Assembly: GCA_022829145.1 (NCBI GenBank)
Contig: CM040758.1
Span: 17,182,128 to 17,246,127 of the forward strand
From: Albula goreensis
Taxonomy: Eukaryota > Chordata > Actinopteri > Albuliformes > Albulidae
Direction: 5' to 3'
DNA: 64,000 nucleotides
Below are positions 1 through 14,400 of this stretch, piece after piece. The translations under genes were made by a program, and so were the position numbers. The stretch's first letter is position 1, and each line of letters begins with the position of its first letter. The notes under the pieces are model-generated. The model was not told where the DNA came from. It worked only from the letters and a program-made list of their open reading frames with translations, and did not search any database.

Positions 1-57
1 CCGACATCTAGAAACATGAAAAACCACACAGAAAAACATACATAAAAAATGACTCAC

Positions 58-3000
58 CGACTGGTCATCCATCCCAATCTCACTGCTGATACCACTGATA
101 TTACTGCCTGACCTCCTGAAAGAGAGGGGAGAGAATTTCTATAAAAGTCTATAAAAGTGGAATAGGATGCAAAAGAATTAGCATGCAAGTTACGAGTGTG
201 CAGAACTACTTAGCTGCAAAAAGACACAATTCTTCACACAAGGTTATAGTGTGAGGCTGGCCTGTAATCTCAAACAAAGTTCAGTACTGACAAGAACTGC
301 AGCACTACTGGCCTCACACTCCTAGACAGAGAGGTCAAGGTTGCTTGGAGGACATGACCTGGTCACACACAGAACTACAGCAGAGCCTGTACTGACTTGT
401 GATACTTGGGATCGGCAGGCACAGTGATGAACTCGGGCACGTCCTCCATCGCATCAAAAAATTCAATTTCATCGTCCTCGTCACTTGCATCTCCCTTCCC
501 AGAGACAGAACCTGAGGGAGAGACACAGGGCACTGGTTCCTTAGAGAAAGAAAAATACACCAGAACGCTGAGACAGCAAAACCAAACACAAAACAAAATT
601 TAATGCTATTGAATCCTAACCATGCTAATTGGCATGTTTCACTTTAACTTTACTAAAGAGACTAAGTAGGGACAGATCCTGACCAAATACAAGTTCAGAA
701 CCACAGGCTGGCATTTTAAAAAGGATGATATAAGCCACAGATCACAAAAGAAAAAAAAATTCAGTGAGATTTCACCATCCTCTCCCCACCCTACACAGGT
801 CAGGCAGTCAGTCAGAGAGAAAGAGCAAAGCACAGCAGAGGTCTAACCATGACAGTCTGACAAACTGAAGCTGGACTGTTAGCCATGGAAACAAGCGCTG
901 CATGGGTCAGTCAGTGAACATACAGCCTTAAATATAGCCTAGGAATCGCAGCTGAAGCTTATCACAGCCATAGTTCTGGCATGGCATGAGACTGGGGATC
1001 AGAGTTTTGGGGATGGGTACTTGGAGAGGTGGGGAGGGAGTCAAATTTCTTACCCTTGCTCTCTCCAGCCGGACTGGTCTGTGAGGCAGGGAGAACAGTG
1101 GCCCCTCTGAAGGCCCGCTCCAGGTGGTTGTGCTGTTTGGCCAGCTGCTCCAAAGTCTCCTCCAACCGCACTCTCTGCTCCCGCTCTGCCTGCAGGGCCT
1201 TCTGCCAGCGCTTACTGTGGGTCTGCGCCAGTGCCAGGAAGTCCCGACAGGCCTGGGAGAAACCGGAGGCGCAACACATGTCAAATAGACCTGACAGTGA
1301 GAAGCCTCAGATGGAGTGGTGACAGAGCCTTCAGTGAAATGTGACAGAGAGCCCCAACACAAAGTGATGCATGAGAGAACTGATGGACAGACTCAATGGA
1401 TAAATCCATCACACAGAATGAAAGACCTGTCAGAGAGATCCATCAGGGCTAGAGGTCACAGCCCACCTGGAGCATTTTAACATTCCACAAAATGTATCTG
1501 ACACTATTTTATTTTTTTTTTTAAATCTAAAAACTATTTTTTTTTTAATGCATTTGTATTTTCTTTACTACTAATAAACCTGAACACCCACATCTATTTT
1601 GTTAAGTTACTACATCCAAATCCACTAGGTGGCAGGAGAACAACCAGAAAAAGCACCCGCTAGAACAAACAAGTAGTTTCTAAAAACTGTTTTACTGATC
1701 ATGTATAACAAAAAATTGATGCCATTTGCTTCCACATTTGTTTATTATAAATATCTCTTTTAGATTTTAGTTACAATTTAGTTACAATTTGAACACTAAG
1801 AAAATGCTGTAGATGTACAATGCTCCATAAAATGTTGGTAAACAATCCACTCTGGCTCATGTGACTTTGGTCAACTGATGTATCCACCAGAGTGAACTTG
1901 TCAGCACAAATGTTCTAGAGACTCATGACACATTTTAAATGTGAAAGGTTAAGACTCACATTGATCATGGCATTGGAGGTGATGCGAAACAGTGTGGCCC
2001 TCTCTGTCACTTGCCGAATCTTGTCGCCGGTCTCTCCCCCGAGCCGTACTCCCTCAAGCTCCGACAGGGATCTGAACAAACAGTCACATTTCTCCATACG
2101 ATGCACTCTCCAGGCCAAACAAAATAATCATGACAACCACAGAGCAATTCCCTACCAGATCTGATCAAAGGTCAGTAGCACACATTTATTCCAGCCCATA
2201 CACTGAGGTCTCCATGCTTCAGTAGGCAACCAATTATCTTATAATTAACTATCCAGACGTGTGAAAACATTTGTGTCATAAATTAATTGCCCCCAGTCTG
2301 AAGCAGTCATATTTAGCCCATTAATGGCAGATCAGACAAGAACGAAAACTAATTATTGTTGAAAACTCATTAATTCCATCCAGTCTAGGACAGGGAACAA
2401 CCATGTAATTGCTTACAATAAAACATGGGGTAGCGGGTAATAGAGATGGAGTCAGCAAGACACTGTAAAAGGGACAGTATGAGAGAGAGGAGAGAAGGAG
2501 AGTGAGAGCTAACCTCTGCAGGGCGGAGCCGTGCTTTGCGATTAAATCATTACACGTGCTCAAGTCCTCCACCTTGCTTCCCAAAGTACGCAGAGTGGAC
2601 TGCACCTCTGAATTGCGGGCACCCCCACCCTGTCCAGAGGGAGGGGGAGAGGATGTCGAGCAGTCGTCACCGGAATCGTCTGCAGAGGGGAGTTGGAGAA
2701 AATCCGTCACAACAGACAAAGCAAAAACATTTTACACACTTTTCAAAGCAATCACTCTTAATTTAGTTACAAACCATTTTCTAAACATGCAGGAATGGGA
2801 TATAGGCAGCCTATTCAATCATGCCAAACTTCAACAAGGAGCATGAGTGTAATTATGGAGGTGTTACAGCATATAGCCCTGAGAAGCACAGCACAACTCA
2901 GTAGCTTCTGACTTTTTCCTGATGTGCTCTCAGCACAAATTCGTGGGGGGGGGGGGTCACCCACCGGACTCAGCCTGCATGCGGACGGCCTTGGCCTTAG

Positions 3001-4171
3001 CCAGCTCCAGGGCAGTAATCCATCGCTGCCTCTCCACTTCTGAGCTGGCCTTCAGGTGGTATGTCTGTGCACCACCATTGGAAATAACAAAGTTACATGA
3101 GTCCTCCACTGCAATGTTCGCCGTTGCCAGGTTGATGGTGCCTCGACATGTATGCCCCATCTCTGCTTGAGTCCTGTGAGAGGGCAAAAAGTGGGTAAGA
3201 AGGGACATGGAAGGAAATAGGACATGAGGGATTGGAGATGGACAGAAGATACAAAGGGCCCAAATATAAGAATATATGATATCAGGTGAGGTGCAATCAT
3301 AGGGATCTGTTATCTGAACAAGTACAAGAGTTGACACTGCTGCTTCCTCCAGATGAAACAGGATAAAAACGCTGGGAAGACACGAGAGATGCTACTCTAA
3401 TGAAATGGACTTGTGTGTTGATGAACATTCTCCATCCAATATCAATGATTACCATGCAAACAAAGCTTTTCTCTGGAACACGTATGGGAAATAGAAAGGT
3501 TCATTAATAATTGACAGCACGCTGACTGATGGCCAAATGTTACTACTCCAGCGCAGGCCGTGGTTCTACATCAGATACACTTCAGTCAACCCAGATATCA
3601 CACTCAGTTTACGATACTAAGTAGCATTTAATCAGAACATAAAAACAGACTGCAACTAGGTCTGGAATAACAAAATCTGTGGGAGATCAGAACATGAATG
3701 TATTTGATATTTTTCATTTCCGATCGAAATTGCGGTTTATGTAACTGGCACACACATTTTATCACTTAAAAATCCAATTTTATGTGAAGACATGTGGCAT
3801 CGTAGTGACGAATACATTTTGGCTGTTCAGCGCACTCCACAAAACAGAATACAGTACATGAAAATTAAGCACTATGTAATCATGTGAGAGAATAGAACCA
3901 GCTATCTTGAAACGCAACAGAGCACCGACAAGGTAGTGAACGCATTCATTAGCAGTTAACGTGTTCTTTTTTCACCAACACCGGTCAATCGCTAACGTTA
4001 GCTACTAAGAAACGATAACCGCTATCAGGTTATTTACCTGTAATAAGACAATAAGCCGTTGCTCAAGACGAACCATCGTCTCTGGTATCCCTTGATGTAA
4101 TTCGTCCATTTGAAGAGCCAACCTTTATACGTGTCTCCGGGTGTAGGAGTGGATGCCTTGGGCTCCGACAT
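58..4171 (-). CDS. osbp: Oxysterol-binding protein (5' half, runs off left edge)
   Basis: OSBP moves sterol and PI4P at ER-Golgi contacts; the N-terminal PH domain targets it to Golgi PI4P/Arf1. Seven coding exons are visible on the minus strand: 4171-4038, 3173-2965, 2679-2514, 2071-1960, 1252-1054, 511-397 and 115-58, all with GT-AG borders and matching phases. The ATG at 4171 starts [20 protein letters not shown], directly before the PH motif [15 protein letters not shown]. Exon 2 holds [14 protein letters not shown] and [19 protein letters not shown]. Later exons give the coiled-coil region ([55 protein letters not shown]) and an acidic [12 protein letters not shown] stretch just before the FFAT position. 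The C-terminal sterol-binding (ORD) exons lie beyond base 1. A 3' splice acceptor at 4209-4210 implies at least one upstream non-coding exon. Identity rests on close match to known vertebrate OSBP; OSBP2 is less likely. Confidence 0.95.
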
Positions 4172-4208
4172 CACGACAGCCCCAGGCTTTCTGGTTCTAG
4201 ACTGGGGC

Positions 4209-6460
4209 CTAAAACAAACAAATCAGAAAGACGTGACATAAAATCATGAAATCAAGAGTAAGTGGCATGGCTAATGTACGGTAATCAAGTCGCTTGTGTG
4301 TTTTCCCCAAATGTCATCAGATAGCCACCCTCGATAACGGTGTTGTCAAGACACAACTTCAGATAACCAGCTCGTGTTATTGTAGGGACTCTAACGTCAG
4401 CTATTCCAACCAACTAACAGACCAGAGACCTATCCAATTGAACACTTGGATAGCTTGACAGGCAAGATATCGATAGTAGGATACGACAGCTATTACTACT
4501 TAATATAGTAGGCGAACCATAACACCACAAAAGTAACCTTCTGGACTCATAAATCTTAATTTTAAGTTAGTCTACGACCTTCGACAACATAAATACGCAT
4601 CTTGCACAAACTCCGGAGAAAGCTAGCTAGCTAGCTAAGTGACCATATCAATTAGTCATGCACATAGCTAGCTTGCAAGGTAGTGACCTAGCCGGCTAAC
4701 GTTAGCAGGGCAAAACTGCTACGTGGCCATACAAGTAAGGATAGCCAACGTTATCTAGCTGAGTAAGCAAGCTATGACACTTCAAGACAACTACTATCTA
4801 ATCTCAGTTTAAACGTTTAAAAATACAGGACACACATCAATATATGAAATAACCGTGTAACTTAAACGGGTGACACGTTAAGCACCGAACAAGACAGCTA
4901 GTCACAATTTAAAGAATAAAGACCGGAACACCACCGCTGTGCTTGCGGCCTACCTACTCAGCGCTGAACGAGTGCAAAGCCTGACGCTGTAGTTAGTTGT
5001 CGACACCGTATTCACAGCAATGACAGCCAGGCCTTCCACACCTTGAACTCTGGCGCAGACCCATTTCAGTATTACAAACAGGAACTACAGCACATAAGAT
5101 ACATACACGTGTGACTTAATGAATCCCCCCTCAGTTATCCAACCTCCCTGTGGTGAAACTGGAAAATGAGATATAATTTCAACCAGCAAAGCCGACAAAG
5201 TCCCAACAATTTCCGACTGTCATTTCAGTGTCTTCATCTTTGGACCCTTCTAGCTAACGCTAACTAGCAACCTGTATACACTGGCTCCAAACATTATAGC
5301 TAACCTTAAACCCTTAAGTCCATATCATGGACTGAAAAGACAAAGAAAATTGTGTCCGTAAATCTTCTCTCGTAAATAAGTATATTCTGATATAGACAGC
5401 TTGCTGACCAACGTCAGGTTTTTAATGTAGCTAGGTGGCTAAACCATATCATAGCCGAACAAATTGCACCTCCGCCTACCTCTCCGACTCTCCCCCTTCA
5501 ACAAGGAAGTTAGCTGTCTTGCTAGCTCATAGTTAGCATTTGGCTAGCGAGATTTTTTGGAGGTGGGAGTTAACCTCTGTTGTGTGAGAACCTAGCTTGC
5601 TTGATACACATAGGCACAGGCGTAACGGTTAGCCTATTATTATGATACAGACTTGAATCACAAATGAGTAACACTGTCTTTTTTAATGTATATATTTCTC
5701 AGTAAAATCTGGTTGTACTAGAGTATAACGCTCTGACGAGGATGCCCAGTGTTTCTCATCAAGGGTACTTAGAAGATTTTTGAGCATATTAAAGGTATGC
5801 TGTCAAGGTATGTGTTCTCATTCTCCATAAACCGCGTTGTTACAGTGATTCATCTGTACCCATCCTTATGCGTGTGGTGAATTTGGGATGTGGGTGTTTT
5901 GTAGACCGAATCTAGTTGGTCTTGATACTTTATATTAGACATGATTTTACAGTACTCCTGGTTTTTTCTTATTAATTTATGATGAACATTGACTTTCAAG
6001 GCCACCACGACACAACAATAAGGGATTAGGCTGGCAAATATTGTTTTCTTCATATGAATTGATGCATTTGTGTTGGCGCCTCATCAGTGAAATTCATCAC
6101 AGGTTTAGCAAAACAGCTGTACAAATTTCGACAAATATGTGACATAAATGGGGTCAGAATAGTTTATTGCAGTCAAAGCACGATTACCAGTACCCAATAT
6201 GAAAGTGACATTGTAACCTGAAGAATATCGCAAAAGATGCGGTCATATTCACAGTCGTGATCTTAAATTGATGGCAAGATATGTTACAGGTTACCGGCTC
6301 AGTGTGCAGCATAGTACAACTGGAGCAAGGATACAGCAAGAGACGTTCAAAAATGTGACGTCACAGAAGTACCGACCGGCTCAAATCCGGAGCAGAATTA
6401 TTGTTTTTGCTGTTCACGCCCAAGCTTTTCTGAAAAGTAGCTCTTCAGTGAATAAAAGTG
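4209..6460. other. osbp upstream region, no coding gene seen
   Basis: This should hold the osbp 5' untranslated exon(s), its first intron and promoter on the minus strand. The first coding exon begins with a splice acceptor at 4209-4210, so transcription starts further right. I could not fix the start site. A short AGCT-rich run (about 4621-4637) and many TAGC/GCTA tetranucleotides are visible. No convincing reading frame was found. Confidence 0.5.
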
Positions 6461-6552
6461 CGACTCCGGTGGGACTCGAACCCACAACCTTTGAATCACA
6501 TCTCAAGTGCTTGACTAGAAGTCCAATGCGCTATCCATTGCGCCACGGAGCC
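6461..6552 (-). tRNA. tRNA-Arg (anticodon TCT) with intron
   Basis: The reverse complement begins GGCTCCGTGGCGCAATGGAT and ends with a T arm GGTTCGAGTCCC and acceptor strand CGGAGTCG. The acceptor stem GGCTCCG pairs with CGGAGTC with one G-T pair. The A box (TGGCGCAATGG) and B box (GGTTCGAGTCC) are intact. The anticodon loop reads CTTCTA and is followed by about 19 extra bases before ATTCAAAGG, the usual intron position for vertebrate tRNA-Arg(TCT). Mature length is about 73 nt. Confidence 0.97.
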
Positions 6553-7488
6553 ACCTGTTGATACGGGAGGGGAAATGCCTACATATACGTGACTCCACAC
6601 TCAGCTGAAAGTCATTTATATCTATTTATTTGGCAGAAGCTTCAATCCAAAGCATCATATAAGGAGTGCATGTAGTCAGCGTAAAGGAAAGAAAGTGCAT
6701 CATTTAAACATCCCTACAGCAGTTCAAAGCTAAAATTAAAGTCTATGTAACAGTCATAGTAATAAACATAGCATTGCCAAATAAACATAGAACATAGCCA
6801 AGTAATAAACATAATGCAACATCCTGGCGCCAAGTGGCACAAATGGGTACAATTAGAGCTAATGAATTGCTAATATTATTATTTTAAATAGCAGTAAATA
6901 TGAATTTGGCATTAAGCTCTTGTCTACAGTAGTCATTCTTCGGTCATTCTGTACTGAGCTGAGATGCCGGTTCTTTTTTAGGCGTTTCAAAATCTATGCT
7001 GATACTAACGTTACGTTGAAATAGAGGCTGCTACGGTATTGCATGTTGAAGAAAGATGTGCAACATGCTGGTATCTTTTGTCTTTGGCTTCTTTCTTACC
7101 GAACTGATATCAATCATGAGGAAATATACCATTCCGGGATGTGCAGTTGCACGAAATCATACCATGACGTGACGTGTTGACTTCGAAAGAATTACGCCCT
7201 TAAATGTAATTAAATAGTGATGTTTTAGTGTAATGCTATCGATTTTTTCGTTACTTGGTCTCATCTCTAACTGCCTTTTACACCGGCTTGTGTATTTATG
7301 TAAAATTGAGATAAATATGCCTGCTCTGTACTGTTTCAAATGTATGAGTCACGGGTTCGTTATGCCTTTCTAGGAACACAATCAACATCCAGCTAAAAGT
7401 GTATCTAAGTATTCATATTACTATGTGAAAAAGAAACATTGTGTTCATGGAGAATTATGATCTTCAAGGTCCAACCTTCTTTCAGAGA
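6553..7488. other. Spacer between the two tRNA genes
   Basis: AT-rich sequence with no supportable reading frame or recognised repeat. Short runs resembling one another (aaacatagc, around 6760-6815) suggest minor local duplication only. Confidence 0.4.
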
Positions 7489-7561
7489 GCCCGGATAGCT
7501 CAGTCGGTAGAGCATCAGACTTTTAATCTGAGGGTCCAGGGTTCAAGTCCCTGTTCGGGCG
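7489..7561 (+). tRNA. tRNA-Lys (anticodon TTT)
   Basis: A 73-nt cloverleaf starts GCCCGGATAGCTCAGTCGGT and ends CCCTGTTCGGGCG. The acceptor stem GCCCGGA pairs with TTCGGGC (one G-T pair). The D arm contains GTCGGTAGAGC, the anticodon arm is CAGAC-TTTTAAT-CTG, and the T arm is GGTTCAAGTCC. No intron. A and B boxes match the RNA polymerase III consensus. Confidence 0.98.
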
Positions 7562-8405
7562 GCTCGTTTTGTTTGAAAAATTTGTTTCAGTATGCTTACG
7601 AAGTTAGGCCTTTGCATCACGTTTATTTACTAAAAACTGAATATTCCTGCTCCTGAGCCATCTTTGATATTTCAACAATGTGACCGACCATATTCAAATA
7701 TCTCTAAATCAATCGGTGCAACTTGGTACTTGCTTGAATAATTCAAATTAACAAGGAAAATTTTTTGTAACTAGCTTGGACACTTCTGTACATTCTAATG
7801 ATTAAGCTGCAATCCAGAGCATTTAGCAATGGATGATTTGCATCAATCTTTCAAAACTAGAGGCTGATGGCATTTTGTCTCACCTGATACTATCCCACAC
7901 CAACCAGAATATGACAGAATACACATTTTTGCCAAGGAATGGTTTGTCTCCTTGTTCCAGAAATACAAGTTCTATGTGAAAGAAGAAAGCAGTGCATCTG
8001 AGTATAGAAGTTGGACATTGGGGTAACACATAAAGACTGATAACAGACAAACAGAGACAGTTCAGCTTTATACAATAGAAATAATTTTAATTTCATAACG
8101 GGCATCATGTTAACAAGATATTTAAAAATGTGTTTTTCTCTCCTCCATTTTCATCTGTTCAGCACTCTTTGCTCAGGCTGGCATCAGAACATGCACACAC
8201 GCTACACACACTCATTCATCCATCATAAACATAAGAAGAAAAAAAAAGAGAGACATTTTCTTGCAGGATTAAAATCTGTATCAACCCAAAAACACTCTCC
8301 CAGTCATTCAGACACAAACACGCACGCTTGCACGCACGTGCACACACACACAGATACAGAAGCAGTCACTCCTCCATGGGGTATTCATGATGTATGAAGC
8401 CGCTT
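7562..8405 (-). other. patl1 3' untranslated region and downstream flank
   Basis: This follows the patl1 stop codon (TAG at 8408-8406). On the minus strand an ATTAAA-type poly(A) signal can be read near 8085-8092. A CA/GC-rich run (about 8315-8352) lies inside the UTR. The exact poly(A) site cannot be fixed. Confidence 0.5.
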
Positions 8406-11400
8406 CTACCTAGACAGTGCTGAGATCCTAAAATGAAAGGGGGAAGAGAGAAACTTTATCAACACTATTTACACTCTTCACATCCAGTCCCAAGATGTGT
8501 TATGTGTGCATGATAGGAGGAGCATTGTGCAGGTCTGGATTACCGGTACAAGGTATACTGGTCTCAGGCTGAAAGCAAGCACAATATTTTATTGTTTTAT
8601 ACACTGCATGTATGCATGAATGTGAATGAGAGTGAATGTGTGTAATGCAGCTCACATACTACCAAGATAGGATCCATTCTGTCAATCCATTCTCTTAATG
8701 CAGACCACAACTTTTGTCAAGCATACATACTTAAGCTATGTTAAAGTTCTGTCACCAGTCATTTCTTCATTTTTAGGAGGCATGTTTTATCATTTCTGAG
8801 ACACTGCCATTTGAGCAATTTACAGATACAAAAGATTGTACTGTAGTTCATCTTACTGTAATAATGAGTTTAATGTTTAAAATCTCACCAAATTGCTTTG
8901 TTTCAATATGCCAGTACCACCACCATACATAAGGGGCAGAAAAGAGTGTGTGTGATTGTGGGCGTGTCAGGGATAAACTCACTGTAGTTTCTCCTGCAGC
9001 AGCTCCAGGCGCTGCCGGTCCACATAGCGAGAGAAAAGAGAGAGCAAGTTGGGAGGGGTGAAGAGCGGAGCAGAGAGAGAGGAGGGAGGGACCTTCAACA
9101 GCTCCCTGGTCACAGAGAACACCAACTCCGTCCTAAGAGAGAGATGTTAGTGTACTGATTGATAAAATAGTCATTCCACTATGATCAACACACTTGTACT
9201 TACAGACCAAGATGCTGAAAAGGTTAACAAGGGGTTGATATAAAAAGAATAATTGTTTATTTACCATCGATTGTCATCCATTAGCTGACAGTTGGGGTCG
9301 GAGCTCTGCATCCTCTCACCCTCACTCAGGATCAGATAAAGCAGCGTCACACCAAACTGAGAAAGAGAAAGAGAAATAGGGAGGGAGAAATACTGTGATT
9401 GTCTGGCTTCAGTTAAAAGTATCATGTTCTATATATGGAAGGTGTTCCTCTGTTTTTAATGGTCGGGCAGCTCCTGTGCTGAACCAAGTGGGAGTACTGC
9501 AAACACTGTGAGCAATGGTGTTCTTGTGTAGGACATTGTGGGAGGGGTTGTGCATGTTAAATAGTGTATTGTGGGCATCTGTGAGGTATATTCTGGGGAG
9601 ATTAGTTGTGTATTCTAGACAGTGCAAATATGAAAAGAGAATTTGTGTAACGGAAAGTAAGTACTATATAGTTCTGCATGATGACACTAGTACACTGACA
9701 GTTATCTAGTTAAATAGTGTGTGACAAGTAGCACTGTTTTAATTGAGGACTTTATACAAGTATCCAATGGTCACTAGAATTTAATAGAACATTGCATTGT
9801 ACAAGCAATGTAGCATGGTGCCTAGCTACTGCCAAACCCAGTATTCTGCCATTTTATACACTATTTACAAAGGGGGTATTAAACAAGCACCATGAAAAAA
9901 CTGGAAATGTCACTTCATATCAAAAATGATTTATATTTTTAACTCCTTTACCGTCGGCTGTTTTTGCATAGTAATATTGAATTTTGTCATTTACAATCAA
10001 GTGTATCATGTTCAATGTTAACTGTATGTGTATGATGTTTTATAGCAAACAATAAAACAAATTTACTTGTTAAGGAACCCAATTACTTGTTATGAGCTAG
10101 TTAACTATGTTGCATACTGTTGTATGAGCATCCCAAATCACCACAGTAACACCAACTAACTTGCATGATCAGTGTTAAAATAACAGCACCACTTGAAACA
10201 ACTCAATTGCTAGCTAATAAGACTAATGTTCATTAAAGCCAGATAACACATACTATTATTGTCTCTAAACTACCCGTTTTCAACATTTTCAGCTAGTTTC
10301 AATGTGTAATGCACTACGGACATATAATGGGTCATGGGTGCTGTGGCCAAGTGTGCTCCATGCAGTAGTCCAGAGGAGCATGTTCCTTCACCTTGTTTTG
10401 CAGCACACGGGCAAGCTGGCCTTCACTGCCTTGGAGCTCCTGCAGCAGGTCGGTGAGGGCAGCACTGGAAAGAGACTGGATTACCACTGCAACCGGCTCC
10501 ACCAGCCAGCACAGCACCTGGGTGGGCACAGAGGCATGCACTGTCATTCTACAGCCATGGTACAGCCTACCCTCGCCACCCCAAAGTCTCCCACATTAAC
10601 AGTATTCTTTTGAGTCCATCACACTCAGCAGATGAGTGTACCTGGTCTTGTTTGTCTTTCTTAGCCAGTGCTGGCATGTTCCGTGCGATGGCCATAACAA
10701 CTGCAGCAGCTTGTGGGGGAGGAAGGAAGGGAGGAGCCGGGAGACAAGCCGTTTCCCTTTCCTCACAGACATGATCATCAGACACTGCTCGTCACTCACT
10801 CTGGGGGAGAAGACAGCAAAAGAAAATAAACAATTCTGCATAATATTTACTGCACAATCATATACTGAGCATTTGAGGATATATATTACCAGCAAAATTC
10901 AAAAACCAAAACAAATTACGGGACCAATGGATGACAAATGGATGCAAAATTGAGGGTGGAAAAACCTCATAAACAACCTCAAAAACAAAGAGATGAGGTC
11001 AGTTGCCTAATGTGGAACAGACAGACTTACACACTTTTAAACTGCATTTTAATATGGCTTGGTATAGTATATTCATTATATTCTTCAGCTCCCAGATTAC
11101 TCAGCTGGTGTAACCTGCCAAACATTTGGAAGCCACAGCTCCCTCTCTCATCATACTGCACAGCTGCAGAGCGTCTTGCCTGTCATCCCACTCCCTCTCT
11201 CTCAGCGTGTTATACAGCTGCAGGGTATGGGTCTTGTGCTGCTCCAGCAGAGCTTCCCTCTGATCCTCTGGTGTCTGGATGTACTTCTTCTCAAAGTCCT
11301 GCACCTCTAACAGGAGGCTGTACATCTGGAGGGCAACAAGAAATGGCAAGTGGTGTGTATGGGAGGCACGGAAATGGGTTAGATTATGTCCCAGTCCTCC

Positions 11401-14400
11401 TTTTACTCTCCGTCTCGTTCTCTCTTTCCACCACACCCACTTCTCACCTTCTCCACAGTGTAGAGAATCTGTCGCCGCTTGTTCCAAACTTGCTTCTCTC
11501 TCTTCTCCTAGTCAAAATACAGGGAGTAGTTAGAGACCCATTCAGGAGATACTCAATGGAAAGATGAGTACAAGTAAATGATGAAGAGAGAAAGAATGCA
11601 TGTTGACCAAACATAAATAAGTGAACACAAAAATGGAAAAAGGAAAGAGAAGTAGTCCACAGAACAGGGACAGACACCAGCATATATGCAGACACAGTCC
11701 ATGGGCAGTATGCAGAGAGGAGCTACCTCATCATCACTGCGGCTGGTCACTACAGCATCAATCATTTTCCTGGGGTTGTTCACACTGGACACAGTCAGCT
11801 TACCCAGGGAGCCAGCAAACTGCACTGTGGGATACAAATAAAGATGTTAACATAATAAGTAAACAACAAAACAAATCCATCAGCATCTCTTTCTTCCTTG
11901 TCTCTCAGTCAATCATCCACTCTTATTCTCATACACAATAAAGCAAAATAAATAAGTACCTACTATTCAAATGCAGTTGCCCCATACACCCTGAGTTAGT
12001 GATGCCCGATAGCATTGCCAATCATTACTTGCTGGACACTTGTAGGATTTGACTGTTAAAGAAATCCCCAGAGATCATTGGCTGTTACCTGGCCTGTAGG
12101 TGTGCTCCAGTTTGGCCACCTGAGGGGTGATCAGCTTGGTAGTGTGTTCCTTCCTGCTGCTGTCCCGGTCTCGCTCTTGCTTCTTCTCCATCTTTTCATA
12201 GTAATTCTGCTCATTAAGACACCAATGAACAAAAAGCATAATTGACCAATTGCTTTCCACTTACTGGCTATAGGTCTTTAATCAAATGGGTGTGAAATAT
12301 GAGCAATGGAATTCCTCCAGTCTCTGCTGCAGGATTAATTTTGGATGACTTGATGTCTGTGGCCAAAAATAGCTTTCCAAGTAATTTTACAGTGTTATGT
12401 ATTACCACCTCCTGGGCAGCCAGCATCTTTACAGCCCACTACAGATGGACCATAATGCAGCAACACTGTCAAATTACATGGTGTGATACTTAGCTGAAAG
12501 AAGGTTCAGTCAAGCGACCCATTCGCACCTGGTAGTAGTAGTCATCCAGGTATGGGTCAGTGCTCTGCAGCTGCATCATCTGAATGCGAGCAACCCAGTC
12601 TTTCTCACGCTGTGTCATCAGGTTACTGTAGGGGTCTCTGATCCGCCTGTCCCCAACTCTGCCCCCTCTGTCACTGAGGAAGAGAAAGAAATGGATTTTA
12701 ACAGGAGCAATTCCAATTTACTTGATGAATACCTACACATAAAAAGAACAATACAGTGTGCTTCCAGTTACTTTGTTCATCTATTTAAGAAAGACATTTC
12801 AAGGAAACAGTACCAGGTGTCACCAGGCAGGCAGAGAGAAACATACCACTCTCAATGAAGAGACACCAAATACATGCTGGGCACATCCACAAGCTTTCAG
12901 AACAGACAGACACAAACACACAGACAGACTCACCCCCTGCTCTGAAGCCTCTGGGTAAGCATTCTCCTGTGCTGCGGGTGAAGGTGGGTGGTGTTGTGGC
13001 GAATAGCATTGTGGTTTGGGGGGACATGGGGTCCTACTCTAGGAGGAGGTTGTCCAAAAAATGGTCTGAAGCCCCCACCTCCTCCTGGTAAGAGAGGGGG
13101 AGCAGGGCCACCCCTTGGAAACGCCCCCACCTGAAGAAAAGAAACGTTATCTTTTCGGTCAACTTCAGGGGTACTGGTGTGAAATAATTTACTAAAGATT
13201 TAATAAATTAAAGATTTAAAGAAACTGCCTTGTATTAATGGGTAAATTAATGTTTAAGAGAGTGTGAGGTGCACAGGCACAAACACAGGCCGTTAATACG
13301 TGGATGCATATAATCTGTTATACTCAAAGCATAAAATCCCATCCCAGTGGTTACAGTGCAGTGGTTGTAAAACGCTTGAATCAGTGACATTGGAAAGCAT
13401 TGTCTTGAGGTGACTCAAGTGAGCGACAACAAGCATCACCACAGATAAATTGCAATTTTGGGTGTTCAAAACGTTGACAGTTCTGTTGTCAGCAAAATCT
13501 ACTCAAGCAGACATGTCACTTGTAGGCTGTTAGCCATGTGTCCATTGGGCAGACCAGGGAGTCTAGCACCACATCTTGAGTCAGCTCTGTGAATGAATAT
13601 AGACACCAGTCCCTCACCTGAGAGTTGAGCAGCTGGGCTCGCTGAATCTGGGACAGAACGGGGCCCACTCCAGCCGGGAAGGGAGGCCTGCATAGGGGGG
13701 AATTCTGGAGCACACAGAAACAGATACTCAGAACAGGTCCTAGTGGCCAAAACGACAGTATTGAGGCAGAGTTGATTTGTATACTTAAATGTGATATTAG
13801 ATGGTAATTTTGTGAAGTTTTTATTTTATCCAATAATTTATATCCAACAACCACCATTGTGTGACAGAATTGAACAATATAACTCACCTAAAAGCAAGAT
13901 TCAAAATATTTAGCACCTAACCAAGGTGGGACAGCACTGTGGAACAGCCATCGCCCTCTCCAAAATCAAAACGGCTTAATACAGAATTCTGTCTACTGTT
14001 TGAGTTAATGTACCAAACTGTGACAGTTTAACTAAGATGGTCAGGAATTCAAAAGGGATAGGATAAAGAGAAAGGGACTAGAGAGAGGAGAAACTCACAG
14101 CAATGTTGAGCAAGGTGTTGGGGGACAAGCGTTCAGGGAAGGGAGGGGGATATCGGTGCTGGACTGGGGCTCTTACATGTACTGCAGTGGGGCAATGGAG
14201 CTGCAACAAGAGAGGTAGGGGTACACTTACCACTATTACAACTGCAGACAGAGGGAGGGTCAAAACCGTACAACACTAATATAACTGTACAGAGAGGGAA
14301 CATACTTAATACACACTACTAACTACACAGAGGGTACAACATACTCTTAACTAACAAGACAAAGTAGAAGGGGTTACACATGCATTAAAAGTCCTTCACA

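Noticed and set aside
6268-6561. 97-codon plus-strand frame covering the tRNA-Arg
   Set aside because: Its C-terminal part is the antisense of the tRNA gene (VGLEPTTFESH), a common artefact; no other coding sign.
7441-7656. 71-codon frame containing RARIAQSVEHQTFNLRVQGS
   Set aside because: This is simply the tRNA-Lys read as protein.
10938-11567. 209-codon plus-strand frame opposite patl1 exons
   Set aside because: Antisense shadow of exons 11507-11448 and 11325-11115, whose minus frames match PATL1 and have splice sites.
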